Below, one piece after another: positions 6,889 through 15,397 of a DNA stretch of 43,780 nucleotides. Where the stretch lies: assembly GCF_002153605.1 (NCBI RefSeq), contig NZ_JOPG01000015.1, positions 1 to 43,780 on the forward strand, in the 5' to 3' direction. Positions within the stretch are counted from its first letter, which is position 1, and each line of letters opens with the position of its first letter. The notes below the pieces were generated by a model. The model worked only from the letters and a program-made list of their open reading frames with translations, ran no database searches and was not told the DNA's origin. This DNA comes from Acetobacter malorum (GTDB lineage Bacteria; Pseudomonadota; Alphaproteobacteria; Acetobacterales; Acetobacteraceae). The translations under genes and the position numbers were made by a program.

Positions 6889-9483
6889 TTAACGACGTTT
6901 TTGCAACACCGCGAGGGCTGCAAACGGGCCTGTATTGTCCTGCATGATCTGCCGGCGTGCTCGTGAACCATTGTTGCGGCCTTTGCGCTCAGGGGCTGGG
7001 AGCCGTGGGGGTAAAAGCAGGACGGGCGTGGCTGGCCCGAATTGTTTTTTGCTCAGAACGGACGCTTTCTGCACTCTTAATCCCAGATCCGTCAGCACTC
7101 CCGGCAGGTCTGCCGCAGGTACACCCAGACGGGATGCCATACCGGGCTGAAGCGGGCAGCCGCCCGAGCGTGCTGCAAGTTCGGACAGGGTTTTGTGGGT
7201 CTCCTGAGCAATATCAAGCCGGATCAGGAAGTCAGCCGCGCATTGCCAGCCAATTTGCAGCAGCACGGCACGATCCTGTGCAGAGAGTTTGGTTTCTGGC
7301 GGCAGACGGCGGGAGACAGCACCCGGTTTGGGGAGTGGCGGCACGGGCTGGCCTGTATGCAATTGCACCAGCAAGGCCCGGAGCGTCATGGGGCGCGGGC
7401 GGAGAAGCTGCGGGGAAAACAGGAGTCCGTTCCCCACACGCAGGCCCAGCTTGTGCAGAAAATGACTGTCTTTTTTGTTCGTCAGACTATGCGCCGAGAG
7501 CGTCAAGACGCCGCCCTGCTCTGTCAGCCCATGTACCAGCCCGCGCAGGCCTGGTTTATCCGCTACAGCATGGGCTGCCCGGAAAAGGGGGGCGAGGGTG
7601 TTGTGCAGGGTAGCCGTCACAAAGGTGGCAAGCCTCATGCGGATGCGTTCCCGATGGGACGGCTCCAGAAATTCTGCTGTGGTCACATGCACGGCAGGCC
7701 GCAACAGTTCCTCGCCTTTTTGCAGATGCCCAATGGCATCGCCCAGCCAGAGCAAGGTGCCTGTGGCCGGGTCCAGCGTCAGGCTTTCATCCGGTGTTTG
7801 CAGGAATTGCGTCACACGGCGGGGGATCTCGCTGCGGGCCGCGCGGCGGGCGGCGCGCATCAGCAAGGGCTGATCGGACCGGGCCGCTTCCTGATCGGGA
7901 ATAAAAGCAAAGCCGTGCATATGGCCAACGGCATGGCCTTCCACGCTCACTTCCCCTGTGCGGGTAATGGCGGAAAGAAGGGGCTTACTGTCAGCTTCCT
8001 CCAGCCTGCGGGCCAGACTGGTGGCGCGTTTGTCCACAAAGCGGGCCGCCAGACGTTCGTGCAGAAGGTCGGAGAGAGTGTCTTCAATTGTCCGGGTGCG
8101 GCTGCGCCAGAGCTGCGGGTTTTCCACCCAGTCCGAGCGCGTGGAGACATAGGCCCAGATGCGGATACCCATCAGCCGTTGCATCAGGGCGTCAATATCG
8201 CCCTCTGTGCGCTCCAGATTGGCCAGCCGGGGTTCCAGCCAGCTTGAGGGCAAATGGCCTTCCTTGACCAGAACGGTGAAAATCTGCGCGCACTGGCGGA
8301 TATGACTGTCTTCCCCCAGCTTGCGGAAATCGGGGATCTGACAAACTTCCCACAGCAGACGAGTCCGGCCCGGTTCTTTGGTCAGGCTCTGGATGGTTGT
8401 GTCACGCATCAACGCGCTGAGCACGATGATGTCTGACGCCGGTTCAGCCGCGCGCAGGCCGGGGTAAGGCGGCTTTTGGCATAGGCTGGCATACAGGGCG
8501 CGTGGGGACGAATAATCCAGAGCGCTGTTGCGCCAATAGAGATGGTGAAGTGCCTCGAACTGATGATTTTCTACGGCCTCGGCAATGTTTTCCGGCAGTG
8601 GTGGGCAGTCTCCAGTCGTCCCAAAGGTGCCATCCTGCGCGCCGCGTCCGGCCCGGCCAGCAATCTGAGCCACTTCCGGGGCCGCGAGCATCCGGCGGCG
8701 GGAGCCATCAAACTTGAACAGCCCGGCAAAGGCGACATGCTGGATATCCATGTTCAGCCCCATGCCAATGGCATCTGTGGCCACAAGGTAATCCACTTCT
8801 CGCTTCTGGTAGAGTTCCACCTGCGCATTGCGCGTACGGGGGGAGAGCTGGCCCATGACCACGGCGCAGCCACCTCGCCTGCGCCGGATGGCCTCGGCAA
8901 TGGCGTACACATCTCCCGCGGAGAAAGCGACAATGGCAGAGCGGGGCGGCAGGCGGGAGAGGCGGGTAAAGCCGGTATAGCTCAGCTCTGACAGCCGCGG
9001 TCGGGCCTCAATCTCAATACTTCTGATGAGTGTGCGGAGCAGAGGTGCAATGGTTTCGGCACCCAGAAACAGCGTTTCGGCCTGCCCGCGAGCATTCAGC
9101 AGCCGGTCCGTAAAGACATGGCCGCGTTCCGGGTCTGCACAGAGCTGGATTTCATCCACGGCGATAAAGTCCACAGGCCGGTCCATCGGCATGGCTTCCA
9201 CCGTGCAGGAAAACCAGCGGGCCCCTGAGGGGATGATTTTTTCCTCCCCCGTAATCAGCCCCACGGCGCGCACGCCTTTCAGCCGCACCATGCGTTCATA
9301 ATTTTCCCGCGCCAGCAGGCGGAGCGGAAAGCCCATGATGCCCGAGGTGTGCGCGAGCATCCGCTCCAGCGCCAGATGGGTCTTGCCGGTGTTGGTCGGC
9401 CCCAGTACAGCGCGAACCGGAGCATCCTCAGTACTGGCGGGGGGCCTCAGGCGGCTGGCCTGGCGGCTTGGGGTATCCATCAT
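6889..9483 (-). CDS. SUV3-type superfamily 2 RNA/DNA helicase (first copy)
   Basis: An 864-residue helicase resembling mitochondrial SUV3, the ATPase that unwinds RNA for the degradosome. Seen directly: Walker A GPTNTGKT (28-35), a DEIQ Walker B box (110-113), the SUV3-like VATDAIGMGLNMDIQHVAF, and QIAGRAGRG (motif VI). The C-terminal 400 residues are family-specific and end in a basic tail (RKGRNNGSRARR) that could bind nucleic acid. It lacks the long N-terminal extension seen in the second copy at 22436. Two adjacent ATGs (9483, 9480) are possible starts with a weak AGG site; upstream in-frame codons reach 9663 but would overlap the divergent aminopeptidase gene. It may be co-transcribed with fdxA. 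Substrate preference (RNA or hybrid) is inferred from the family. Confidence 0.88.
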   Translation of the reverse strand: MMDTPSRQASRLRPPASTEDAPVRAVLGPTNTGKTHLALERMLAHTSGIMGFPLRLLARENYERMVRLKGVRAVGLITGEEKIIPSGARWFSCTVEAMPMDRPVDFIAVDEIQLCADPERGHVFTDRLLNARGQAETLFLGAETIAPLLRTLIRSIEIEARPRLSELSYTGFTRLSRLPPRSAIVAFSAGDVYAIAEAIRRRRGGCAVVMGQLSPRTRNAQVELYQKREVDYLVATDAIGMGLNMDIQHVAFAGLFKFDGSRRRMLAAPEVAQIAGRAGRGAQDGTFGTTGDCPPLPENIAEAVENHQFEALHHLYWRNSALDYSSPRALYASLCQKPPYPGLRAAEPASDIIVLSALMRDTTIQSLTKEPGRTRLLWEVCQIPDFRKLGEDSHIRQCAQIFTVLVKEGHLPSSWLEPRLANLERTEGDIDALMQRLMGIRIWAYVSTRSDWVENPQLWRSRTRTIEDTLSDLLHERLAARFVDKRATSLARRLEEADSKPLLSAITRTGEVSVEGHAVGHMHGFAFIPDQEAARSDQPLLMRAARRAARSEIPRRVTQFLQTPDESLTLDPATGTLLWLGDAIGHLQKGEELLRPAVHVTTAEFLEPSHRERIRMRLATFVTATLHNTLAPLFRAAHAVADKPGLRGLVHGLTEQGGVLTLSAHSLTNKKDSHFLHKLGLRVGNGLLFSPQLLRPRPMTLRALLVQLHTGQPVPPLPKPGAVSRRLPPETKLSAQDRAVLLQIGWQCAADFLIRLDIAQETHKTLSELAARSGGCPLQPGMASRLGVPAADLPGVLTDLGLRVQKASVLSKKQFGPATPVLLLPPRLPAPERKGRNNGSRARRQIMQDNTGPFAALAVLQKRR

Positions 9484-9589
9484 CCTGCCATGGTCCGCTG
9501 GTATGCGTTCAAAAGCAACCCGTTCCCTTCTGCGGGGGCATTGCGCCAGGGGGGCTCCCGGCGCAGGTTTGAGTAAGGAGGAACTGTCC

Positions 9590-11035
9590 ATGTCCGTTCG
9601 TGAACCAGACTGTCTCGTCGTATCCCGTAGCCGTCGCAAGGCAGGAGAGAAAGCCATCCGCACCGTGCAGGGCGTGCGGGGAGCTGACCCGAAGGCTCTC
9701 GCTGCTCTGCTGGGGGCTGAAGGGGCCGCATTTGCGCAGGCCTGTGGCTTTACCGGTAAGCCGGGCCAGCTGGTGCTGGTGCCGGAGGCCAGCGGCGCAC
9801 CGATGGGGCTGTTTGGCGTGCCGGAAAAAGGGCAGCGCGACCCGTATCTTTTTGGCGCGCTGGCACAGGAGCTGCCTGCCGGAGACTGGCAGGTGAAAAT
9901 GCCCGCCGATATCGCGCGTGATGATGTGATTCTGGGCTTCTGTCTGGGAGCTTATCAGTTTTCTCTGAAATCTTCCGGGAAGGCCGCAAAGCATGAGGGG
10001 CCGCGTCTGGTGGTGACGGCTGCCGAGCAGAAAGGGATGGCCGTAGAGACGGCGCGTTCTGTCTGGCTGGCGCGGGATCTGATCAACACGCCTGCCAATC
10101 TCCTTGGCCCGTCTGAACTGGCGAAGGCTGCGCGCGAGGCACTGACGCCGTTTGGCGCGGATGTCGAGATCATCAAGGGGGCAGCGCTGGACAAGGCCTA
10201 CCCGCTGCTGGCGCATGTGGGCAACGGGTCCGACCGTGGGCCGCGTGTGGCGCTTGCCCGCTGGAAGGGGAGCAAGGCCGGAAAATCCGCGCCGCTGCTG
10301 TCTCTGGTCGGGAAGGGCGTTTGCTTTGATTCCGGCGGCTATGACCTCAAGCCGTCCTCCGGCATGCTGCGGATGAAAAAGGACATGGGCGGGGCCGCGA
10401 GCGTGCTGGCGCTGGCCCGGTTGATCATGACGCAGGACCTGCCGGTGCGGTTGGAAGTGCGGCTGGGCTGTGTGGAAAACAGCGTCTCCGGTCATGCCAT
10501 GCGCCCGCTGGATGTGGTGAAGAGCCGCGCTGGCCTGACGGTGGAAATTGGCAACACGGATGCAGAAGGCCGGCTGGTGCTGTGTGACCTGCTGAGCGAG
10601 GCCGGTGAGCACACCCCGGATCTGCTGATGGACATCGCGACTTTGACCGGCGCGGCCCGTGTTGCGCTGGGGCCGGATCTGCCGGCTCTTTTCAGTAATG
10701 ATGACGGTGTCGCGCAGTCCATTCTGGCCGCCGGACAGCGTCAGGCTGACCCGCTCTGGCGGCTGCCTTTATGGCAGGGTTACGCCGGATGGCTGAAAAG
10801 CCCAGTGGCAGACCTTAACAATATTTCCTCCAGACCTATGGCCGGGGCAGTAACAGCGGGACTGTTTCTTGAGCGTTTTGTAAATGCAGGCCAGCGGTGG
10901 GCGCATATCGATAGCTATGCATGGAATGATAGCGGCAGACCCGGACGGCCTGAAGGCGGGGATTCTCCGGGGATTCGCGCACTTTTCGATGCGGTGTGTA
11001 AAATTTTTGAGACAAAACCCGGCGCGATGTCGTAA
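9590..11035 (+). CDS. Leucyl aminopeptidase, peptidase family M17
   Basis: A 481-residue cytosolic metallo-aminopeptidase that removes N-terminal residues from peptides. The C-terminal catalytic domain shows VGKGVCFDSGGYDLKPS, RMKKDMGGAA and the family signature NTDAEGRLVL, supplying the two-zinc ligands and the catalytic Lys and Arg. The N-terminal domain (1-160) is variable, as usual in PepA/PepB proteins. ATG 9590 is selected because AAGGAGG sits at 9575-9581; longer in-frame starts overlap the divergent helicase gene. The helicase starts about 106 bp away on the other strand, so the two may share a promoter region. No terminator is evident after it. Confidence 0.92.
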   Translation: MSVREPDCLVVSRSRRKAGEKAIRTVQGVRGADPKALAALLGAEGAAFAQACGFTGKPGQLVLVPEASGAPMGLFGVPEKGQRDPYLFGALAQELPAGDWQVKMPADIARDDVILGFCLGAYQFSLKSSGKAAKHEGPRLVVTAAEQKGMAVETARSVWLARDLINTPANLLGPSELAKAAREALTPFGADVEIIKGAALDKAYPLLAHVGNGSDRGPRVALARWKGSKAGKSAPLLSLVGKGVCFDSGGYDLKPSSGMLRMKKDMGGAASVLALARLIMTQDLPVRLEVRLGCVENSVSGHAMRPLDVVKSRAGLTVEIGNTDAEGRLVLCDLLSEAGEHTPDLLMDIATLTGAARVALGPDLPALFSNDDGVAQSILAAGQRQADPLWRLPLWQGYAGWLKSPVADLNNISSRPMAGAVTAGLFLERFVNAGQRWAHIDSYAWNDSGRPGRPEGGDSPGIRALFDAVCKIFETKPGAMS

Positions 11036-11067
11036 AGAAATGTCACATTCCTGGAACTATTTTTAGA

Positions 11068-11088
11068 GTACAGGTTTTAAACATGTAC
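11068..11088. promoter_or_regulatory. Imperfect palindrome upstream of the MarR-type gene
   Basis: GTACA at 11068-11072 and TGTAC at 11084-11088 form 5-bp arms around an AT-rich 11-bp centre, some 105 bp before the regulator gene. MarR proteins often bind such palindromes in their own promoter, but the arms are short and the assignment is only a suggestion. Confidence 0.2.
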
Positions 11089-11194
11089 ACCGGCTCCTAT
11101 ATAGGCCTCACCAAGTATGCCGGAAGTAAAAATGAAAAAGCCGAAATCTGCCCTTACAGGCGGGGATTGGACTTTTGGAAAGGACTAGAATCTG

Positions 11195-11608
11195 ATGGCA
11201 CAGACTGCCGCCAAAGCCGAAGAGCTGGTTAAAACTCTTCGTGATACCATCGTCTCGCTGGTGCGTGGCGAAGGCCCCGATCTTTCCGCAAGACAGCTTG
11301 CGGTCTTCCTGACCTGCTACCTTGATGAGTCTGGTCACACCGTGCGTGGTCTGGCCTCCAGCCTGAACGTCTCCAAGCCCGCCATTACGCGTGCGCTGGA
11401 CCGTCTGGGTGAGCTGGATCTGGCCCGCCGCAAGGTTGACCCGCTGGATCGTCGTTCCGTTCTGGTGCAGCGCACGCCCAAAGGTGCTGCGTACCTGAAG
11501 GAAATCCGCTCCATCATGGGTGAAGCCGCCGATGAAGAAGCTAAAAAGGGCCGTCAGGAAGACAAGCCTGTGCGTCGCGCCACGCTGCGCCGCGTCGCTG
11601 CTGCCTGA
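11195..11608 (+). CDS. MarR-family transcriptional regulator
   Basis: A 137-residue winged-helix regulator. The recognition helix region reads VRGLASSLNVSKPAITRALDR (about 50-70), followed by a wing with DPLDRRSVLVQRTPKG, the characteristic MarR sequence DxRDRR-x-x-x-x-LT in variant form. The C-terminus is unusually basic (KKGRQEDKPVRRATLRR). MarR proteins are dimers that respond to small phenolic or oxidative ligands; no ligand can be inferred here. AAGGA lies ten bases before the ATG. The neighbours are an aminopeptidase upstream and a small exported protein 170 bp downstream, either of which might be controlled. Confidence 0.85.
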   Translation: MAQTAAKAEELVKTLRDTIVSLVRGEGPDLSARQLAVFLTCYLDESGHTVRGLASSLNVSKPAITRALDRLGELDLARRKVDPLDRRSVLVQRTPKGAAYLKEIRSIMGEAADEEAKKGRQEDKPVRRATLRRVAAA

Positions 11609-11620
11609 CGACCTTACGGT

Positions 11621-11659
11621 CCTGTCCGTCGATTCTTTTTTGCAGAAACGACGGACAGG
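11621..11659. repeat. Perfect 11-bp inverted repeat after the MarR gene
   Basis: CCTGTCCGTCG (11621-11631) is mirrored exactly by CGACGGACAGG (11649-11659), with a T-rich 17-base loop. It starts 13 bp after the stop codon. The stem is stronger than chance would readily give, yet it is not followed by a T run, so it could be an atypical terminator, an mRNA 3' stabiliser or a protein-binding palindrome. Confidence 0.5.
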
Positions 11660-11777
11660 CCCGTACTGAGAAACTTTTATCTGTATCGGGCGTTTTTTCT
11701 CAGCGCTTCCCAAACGCCTCCGGCTTTCTGCCGCAGGGGGATAGGGGAAGAGAAACAAAGAGATAAGGAACGTTCCA

Positions 11778-12227
11778 ATGCGGTTTGCTTCTGTTGCCGC
11801 TGTGGCGGCACTGGCGTTTTCTCCCATCAGCATGATGCCTGCGGCTCATGCTGCTGATGCGATGGGGTCTCCCACCGGAAAAATCACCCTCAGTGCGAAA
11901 TCCGCCGATGTTGGAGTGGGCTACACATGGGGTGATGGCAGGCTGACTTATGGTGGCCATACCTACAAATTCTCCGTGACGGGCGGGACGATTGCTGCGG
12001 TTGGTTTTTCCAAAATCGAAGGCAACGGTACCGTTTACAACCTGCATCGCGTGCAGGATTTTGATGGCACCTACGGCGCAGCCCACGGGGAAGCAACACT
12101 GGGCAGCGGTCTGGGCGGACTGGTTCTGGAAAACAAGAACGGCGTCCGCATCAAGATCGAGACAGCGACCAAAGGCGCGCGTCTGGCCAGTTCTGCTGAA
12201 GGTCTGACCCTGAAGCTGGAAAAATAA
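11778..12227 (+). CDS. Small exported protein of unknown function
   Basis: A 149-residue protein with a clear Sec signal peptide: a hydrophobic stretch from residue 4 and an AHA-A cleavage site at about 25-26. The mature part is glycine-rich with alternating polar and hydrophobic residues (VGVGYTWGDGRLTYGGHTYKF, then EATLGSGLGGLVLENKNGVRIKI), which suggests an all-beta fold in the periplasm. No cysteine occurs, so no disulfides or lipid anchor. I recognise the pattern as recurring in conserved proteobacterial exported proteins but cannot attach a family name reliably. AAGGA precedes the ATG. It is convergent with the glycan transferase gene, 27 bp apart. Confidence 0.75.
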   Translation: MRFASVAAVAALAFSPISMMPAAHAADAMGSPTGKITLSAKSADVGVGYTWGDGRLTYGGHTYKFSVTGGTIAAVGFSKIEGNGTVYNLHRVQDFDGTYGAAHGEATLGSGLGGLVLENKNGVRIKIETATKGARLASSAEGLTLKLEK

Positions 12228-12254
12228 AAGCCAGACGCCTGAGAAATGAGCCGC

Positions 12255-13298
12255 TTACCAGGGGCCGACCGGGTGGCGGCGCGTTTGCAGGACAGCAAGA
12301 GCTGTCCAGAGCAACTGGGGCGCCAGAAGCAGCCCCAGCGCACTGGCGAGGCCGGGGAGGAAGGCCATAGGGGCAACCCAGAAGGCCACCCCGGCTCCCC
12401 AGACCACAAATCCCCATACTGCCAGCGTGATCAGCGCAGGGTTCATGCCGCTGCGATGCAGCACCTGATACAGGTGCCCCCGATGCGCCTGCACCAGAGA
12501 ATGTCCGGCCAGTTTGCGGCGGACCAGCGTGAACAGCACATCATAAATCAGTGGAAACAGCAGGCACGGCCCGAGCACCCATCCGGAAGGCAGGGGCGTT
12601 GCGTGGGCCACGTGGAGGGCCGCCGCTCCGGCCAGAAGTCCGCAGCTCTGGCTCCCCACATCCCCCAGAAAAATACGGGCCTTTGGGTAATTGAAGGGCA
12701 GGAAGCCGCACAGGCAGGCGCACAGCAGCAGCGCAGGCCAGAACAGGTCAGCCACGCCAAAAGCGGGGCCGATCAGCGCGAGAATGCCACAGCCCACGGC
12801 CAGAGAGCCGGAAATCAGCCCGTTCAGACCATCCATGAAGTTGATGGCATTGGTGATGAAGACCAGCCAGAGTACGGAGAGTATCGCGCCGGCCACCGGT
12901 CCACCCCATGCAGCCGGCAGAGGCAGACTGGTCCCGCCAGCAACCACCAGAACTGCGGCCAGACACTGGGCGGCAAATTTGATGGAAGGCGGCCACTGAT
13001 ACAGGTCATCCAGCCAGGACACGCCCGCCAGCAGCGCCGTGGCGAGGGCCGTCAGCAACACCGGCGCGCTCAGGATCGGCTGGCCTGTTATCATTTGCAC
13101 AATGGGAAACAGCACAAAAAATGTGGCCATTACGCCTACGCCGCCGCCTTTGGGGGTCGGGGCTTCATGCGCGCTTCTGTGGCCCGGATGGTCCAGAACG
13201 GCCACGCGGATCATCATCCTCACCAGAACGCTGGTGAAAAAAACTGCGCTGAACAGGCAGAAAACCGCCAGAAAAAAAGGAGAAGGGACGGTGGACAT
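12255..13298 (-). CDS. WecA/MraY-type undecaprenyl-phosphate sugar-phosphate transferase
   Basis: A 347-residue polytopic membrane enzyme, about ten or eleven helices, of the polyprenyl-phosphate N-acetylhexosamine-1-phosphate transferase family. It would start a lipid-linked glycan by moving a sugar phosphate from a UDP-sugar to undecaprenyl phosphate on the inner membrane. Visible motifs: WLDDLYQWPPSIKF (Mg-binding DD), NAINFMDGLNGL, RIFLGDVGSQS, and HRGHLYQVLHRSG, the HxxH-type box of WecA-like rather than MraY members. ATG 13298 fits the start of the first helix; an upstream extension to 13364 would overlap the divergent gene. It lies 59 bp from the divergent PglF-like gene, which supports one glycan pathway. 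Sugar specificity is not readable. Confidence 0.9.
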   Translation of the reverse strand: MSTVPSPFFLAVFCLFSAVFFTSVLVRMMIRVAVLDHPGHRSAHEAPTPKGGGVGVMATFFVLFPIVQMITGQPILSAPVLLTALATALLAGVSWLDDLYQWPPSIKFAAQCLAAVLVVAGGTSLPLPAAWGGPVAGAILSVLWLVFITNAINFMDGLNGLISGSLAVGCGILALIGPAFGVADLFWPALLLCACLCGFLPFNYPKARIFLGDVGSQSCGLLAGAAALHVAHATPLPSGWVLGPCLLFPLIYDVLFTLVRRKLAGHSLVQAHRGHLYQVLHRSGMNPALITLAVWGFVVWGAGVAFWVAPMAFLPGLASALGLLLAPQLLWTALAVLQTRRHPVGPW

Positions 13299-13357
13299 GG
13301 TCTCGTCTGGTTGTGCTGCTTCTAGGATGGCAGGTGCTAGGCTATAGGTGCAAGGTA

Positions 13358-15397
13358 ATGGCACTGCAACGCTCTGAGTCTCTGCACCGTAGCCCCCGGC
13401 TGCGCCCGCTCAACAGAATCCTGGTCAACATCCTGCTGGACGGGATGCTGGCGGCTCTGGCTGCGCCGTTTGCCCGGTGGCTGGCCGCGCCGCAGGACGG
13501 GCTTTTGCACCCTTTATGGTTTCTGGCCAGCGGGGCGATTACGCTGGTGATCAGCGGCCTGCCATTCAGAATGCCGCAGCAATACTGGCGTTTTTCCGGT
13601 GTGTCGGACCTGCTGGGGATTGCCGGTGCTTCGGTGGCCAGTGCCGTCCTCTTTTCTGTAGGGCTGGTGTGGGCCGGCTTCCGGCTGCCCAGCCCGACCT
13701 TCCCCATTATCTACGCGTTGGTCCTGCTCATCATGCTGGGGGGGCTGCGCATTGGCTATCGTCTGGGGCACCGTCTGGCCGCTCGTAAGGCAGACCAGCG
13801 GTGCGTGGTGCTGGTTGGGGTGGATACGGAAGCAGACCTGTATCTGCGCGCTCTGGAGCGGAACCCGGCAGCGGGTATCCGTGTCGTCGGGATGATCGCA
13901 CTCGGCACGCATCAGGCGGGCCGCAGGCTGCATAATGTGCCGATCCTTGGCCATGTGGATGAGACTGAGACGATATTGGACCGGCTGGAAAAAGCCGGGA
14001 CACTCCCCGAGTCGCTGGTGGTGACGAACCCTTCCTTCCGTGGGGCCGCGCTTACAAAAGTGCTGGATGCAGGGGCCGCGCATGGCATTTCCGTGCTGCG
14101 CACCCCGGCTCTGACGGACCTGACCCCGGCCGAACGGGTGGAACTGCGGCCCGTGCCGATTGAAGATCTGCTCAACCGCCCGCAGGTGCCGCTTGACCGG
14201 GCAGGGATGGAACGGCTTGTCGGCCACAAAACTGTTCTGGTGACGGGCGCTGGTGGCAGCATCGGGTCCGAACTGGTGCGGCAGATTGCCATGCTGGAAC
14301 CGGACCGGCTGATCCTGCTGGACCACGGCGAGTTTGAACTCTGGCAGATTGAAACTGAACTGGCGGAATGGGCACCCCACGTCCCGCGCGAGGTTGTGGT
14401 GGCGGACGTGCGGGATGAATCCCGTCTTGAAGAGGTGATGGCGCGGTTCCGGCCGGAACTGGTGTTCCATGCAGCCGCCCTCAAACACGTGCCGATTGTG
14501 GAAGCCAACCCGGCGGAAGGCCTGCTGACCAACGTGCACGGCACCCGCGTGGTAGCCGACGCGGCAGCCCGCAACGGCGCGCGGGCCATGGTGGTGATCT
14601 CGACCGACAAGGCCGTGAACCCCTCCAGCCTGATGGGGGCCGCCAAACGCGCAGCAGAGATGTACTGTCAGGCACTGGATATCAAGGCGCGCACCTCTGG
14701 GAATCCAAACGCCATGCGCTGCATTACCGTACGGTTTGGCAATGTACTGGGTTCCACCGGCTCGGTTGTGCCGCTGTTCCGGCGGCAGCTTGAGCGCGGC
14801 GGCCCGCTGACGGTCACCCACCCGGAAATGCGTCGCTATTTCATGACCGTGCCGGAAGCGGTTGGACTGGTCCTGCAGGCCAGTGTGCGCGGCACCTGCG
14901 GCGTGGATGGCTCAGGCACGGATGCCCTGCTGCGGGACGGCGGGATTTTTGTGCTGGATATGGGCGAGCCGGTGAAAATTGTGGATCTCGCCCGCCAGAT
15001 GATCCGCCTTGCCGGATTACGGCCGGAAGAGGATGTTGGCATCCGCTTTACCGGTCTGCGTCCGGGTGAAAAACTCTATGAAGAACTGTTTCACGGACGC
15101 GAGGCTCCGGTGCCCACAGATGCGCCGGGCCTGCTGATGGCCACCCCTCGCGTGGTGGACCTGACGGACGTGACGCAGGCGGTGGACCAGATTGCAGACT
15201 ATGCGCGCAAAGGGGAGGTGAAGGCAGCCCTGCGCATTCTGTCATTGCTGGTGCCGGAATTCGATCATAACCCCACAGGAGAAGTGCGGTCCGTTGCACC
15301 GCCGGGTGCCGCAGAGGCCGCAGCACGCTCCGGGGCGATACAGACCAGCGGCCCGGACAATGGGCCGGACGGCAGCAGGAAACAGGTGGCATCATGA
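13358..15397 (+). CDS. Membrane-bound nucleotide-sugar 4,6-dehydratase (PglF/WbpM/CapD-like)
   Basis: A 679-residue protein with four N-terminal membrane helices (about 20-150), a CoA-binding-like Rossmann domain and a C-terminal extended SDR domain. The NAD site is TGAGGSIGSE (from residue 296). The catalytic region STDKAVNPSSLMGAAKR has Met426-x3-Lys430 instead of the SDR Tyr-x3-Lys, as in PglF, WbpM and FlaA1. Such enzymes convert UDP-GlcNAc to UDP-4-keto-6-deoxy-sugar. ATG 13358 has AAGG close upstream. The stop overlaps the aminotransferase start by four bases (ATGA), so the pair is coupled. Together they would give a UDP-4-amino-4,6-dideoxy-sugar; whether inverting or retaining dehydration occurs is not decided. 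Confidence 0.9.
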   Translation: MALQRSESLHRSPRLRPLNRILVNILLDGMLAALAAPFARWLAAPQDGLLHPLWFLASGAITLVISGLPFRMPQQYWRFSGVSDLLGIAGASVASAVLFSVGLVWAGFRLPSPTFPIIYALVLLIMLGGLRIGYRLGHRLAARKADQRCVVLVGVDTEADLYLRALERNPAAGIRVVGMIALGTHQAGRRLHNVPILGHVDETETILDRLEKAGTLPESLVVTNPSFRGAALTKVLDAGAAHGISVLRTPALTDLTPAERVELRPVPIEDLLNRPQVPLDRAGMERLVGHKTVLVTGAGGSIGSELVRQIAMLEPDRLILLDHGEFELWQIETELAEWAPHVPREVVVADVRDESRLEEVMARFRPELVFHAAALKHVPIVEANPAEGLLTNVHGTRVVADAAARNGARAMVVISTDKAVNPSSLMGAAKRAAEMYCQALDIKARTSGNPNAMRCITVRFGNVLGSTGSVVPLFRRQLERGGPLTVTHPEMRRYFMTVPEAVGLVLQASVRGTCGVDGSGTDALLRDGGIFVLDMGEPVKIVDLARQMIRLAGLRPEEDVGIRFTGLRPGEKLYEELFHGREAPVPTDAPGLLMATPRVVDLTDVTQAVDQIADYARKGEVKAALRILSLLVPEFDHNPTGEVRSVAPPGAAEAAARSGAIQTSGPDNGPDGSRKQVAS

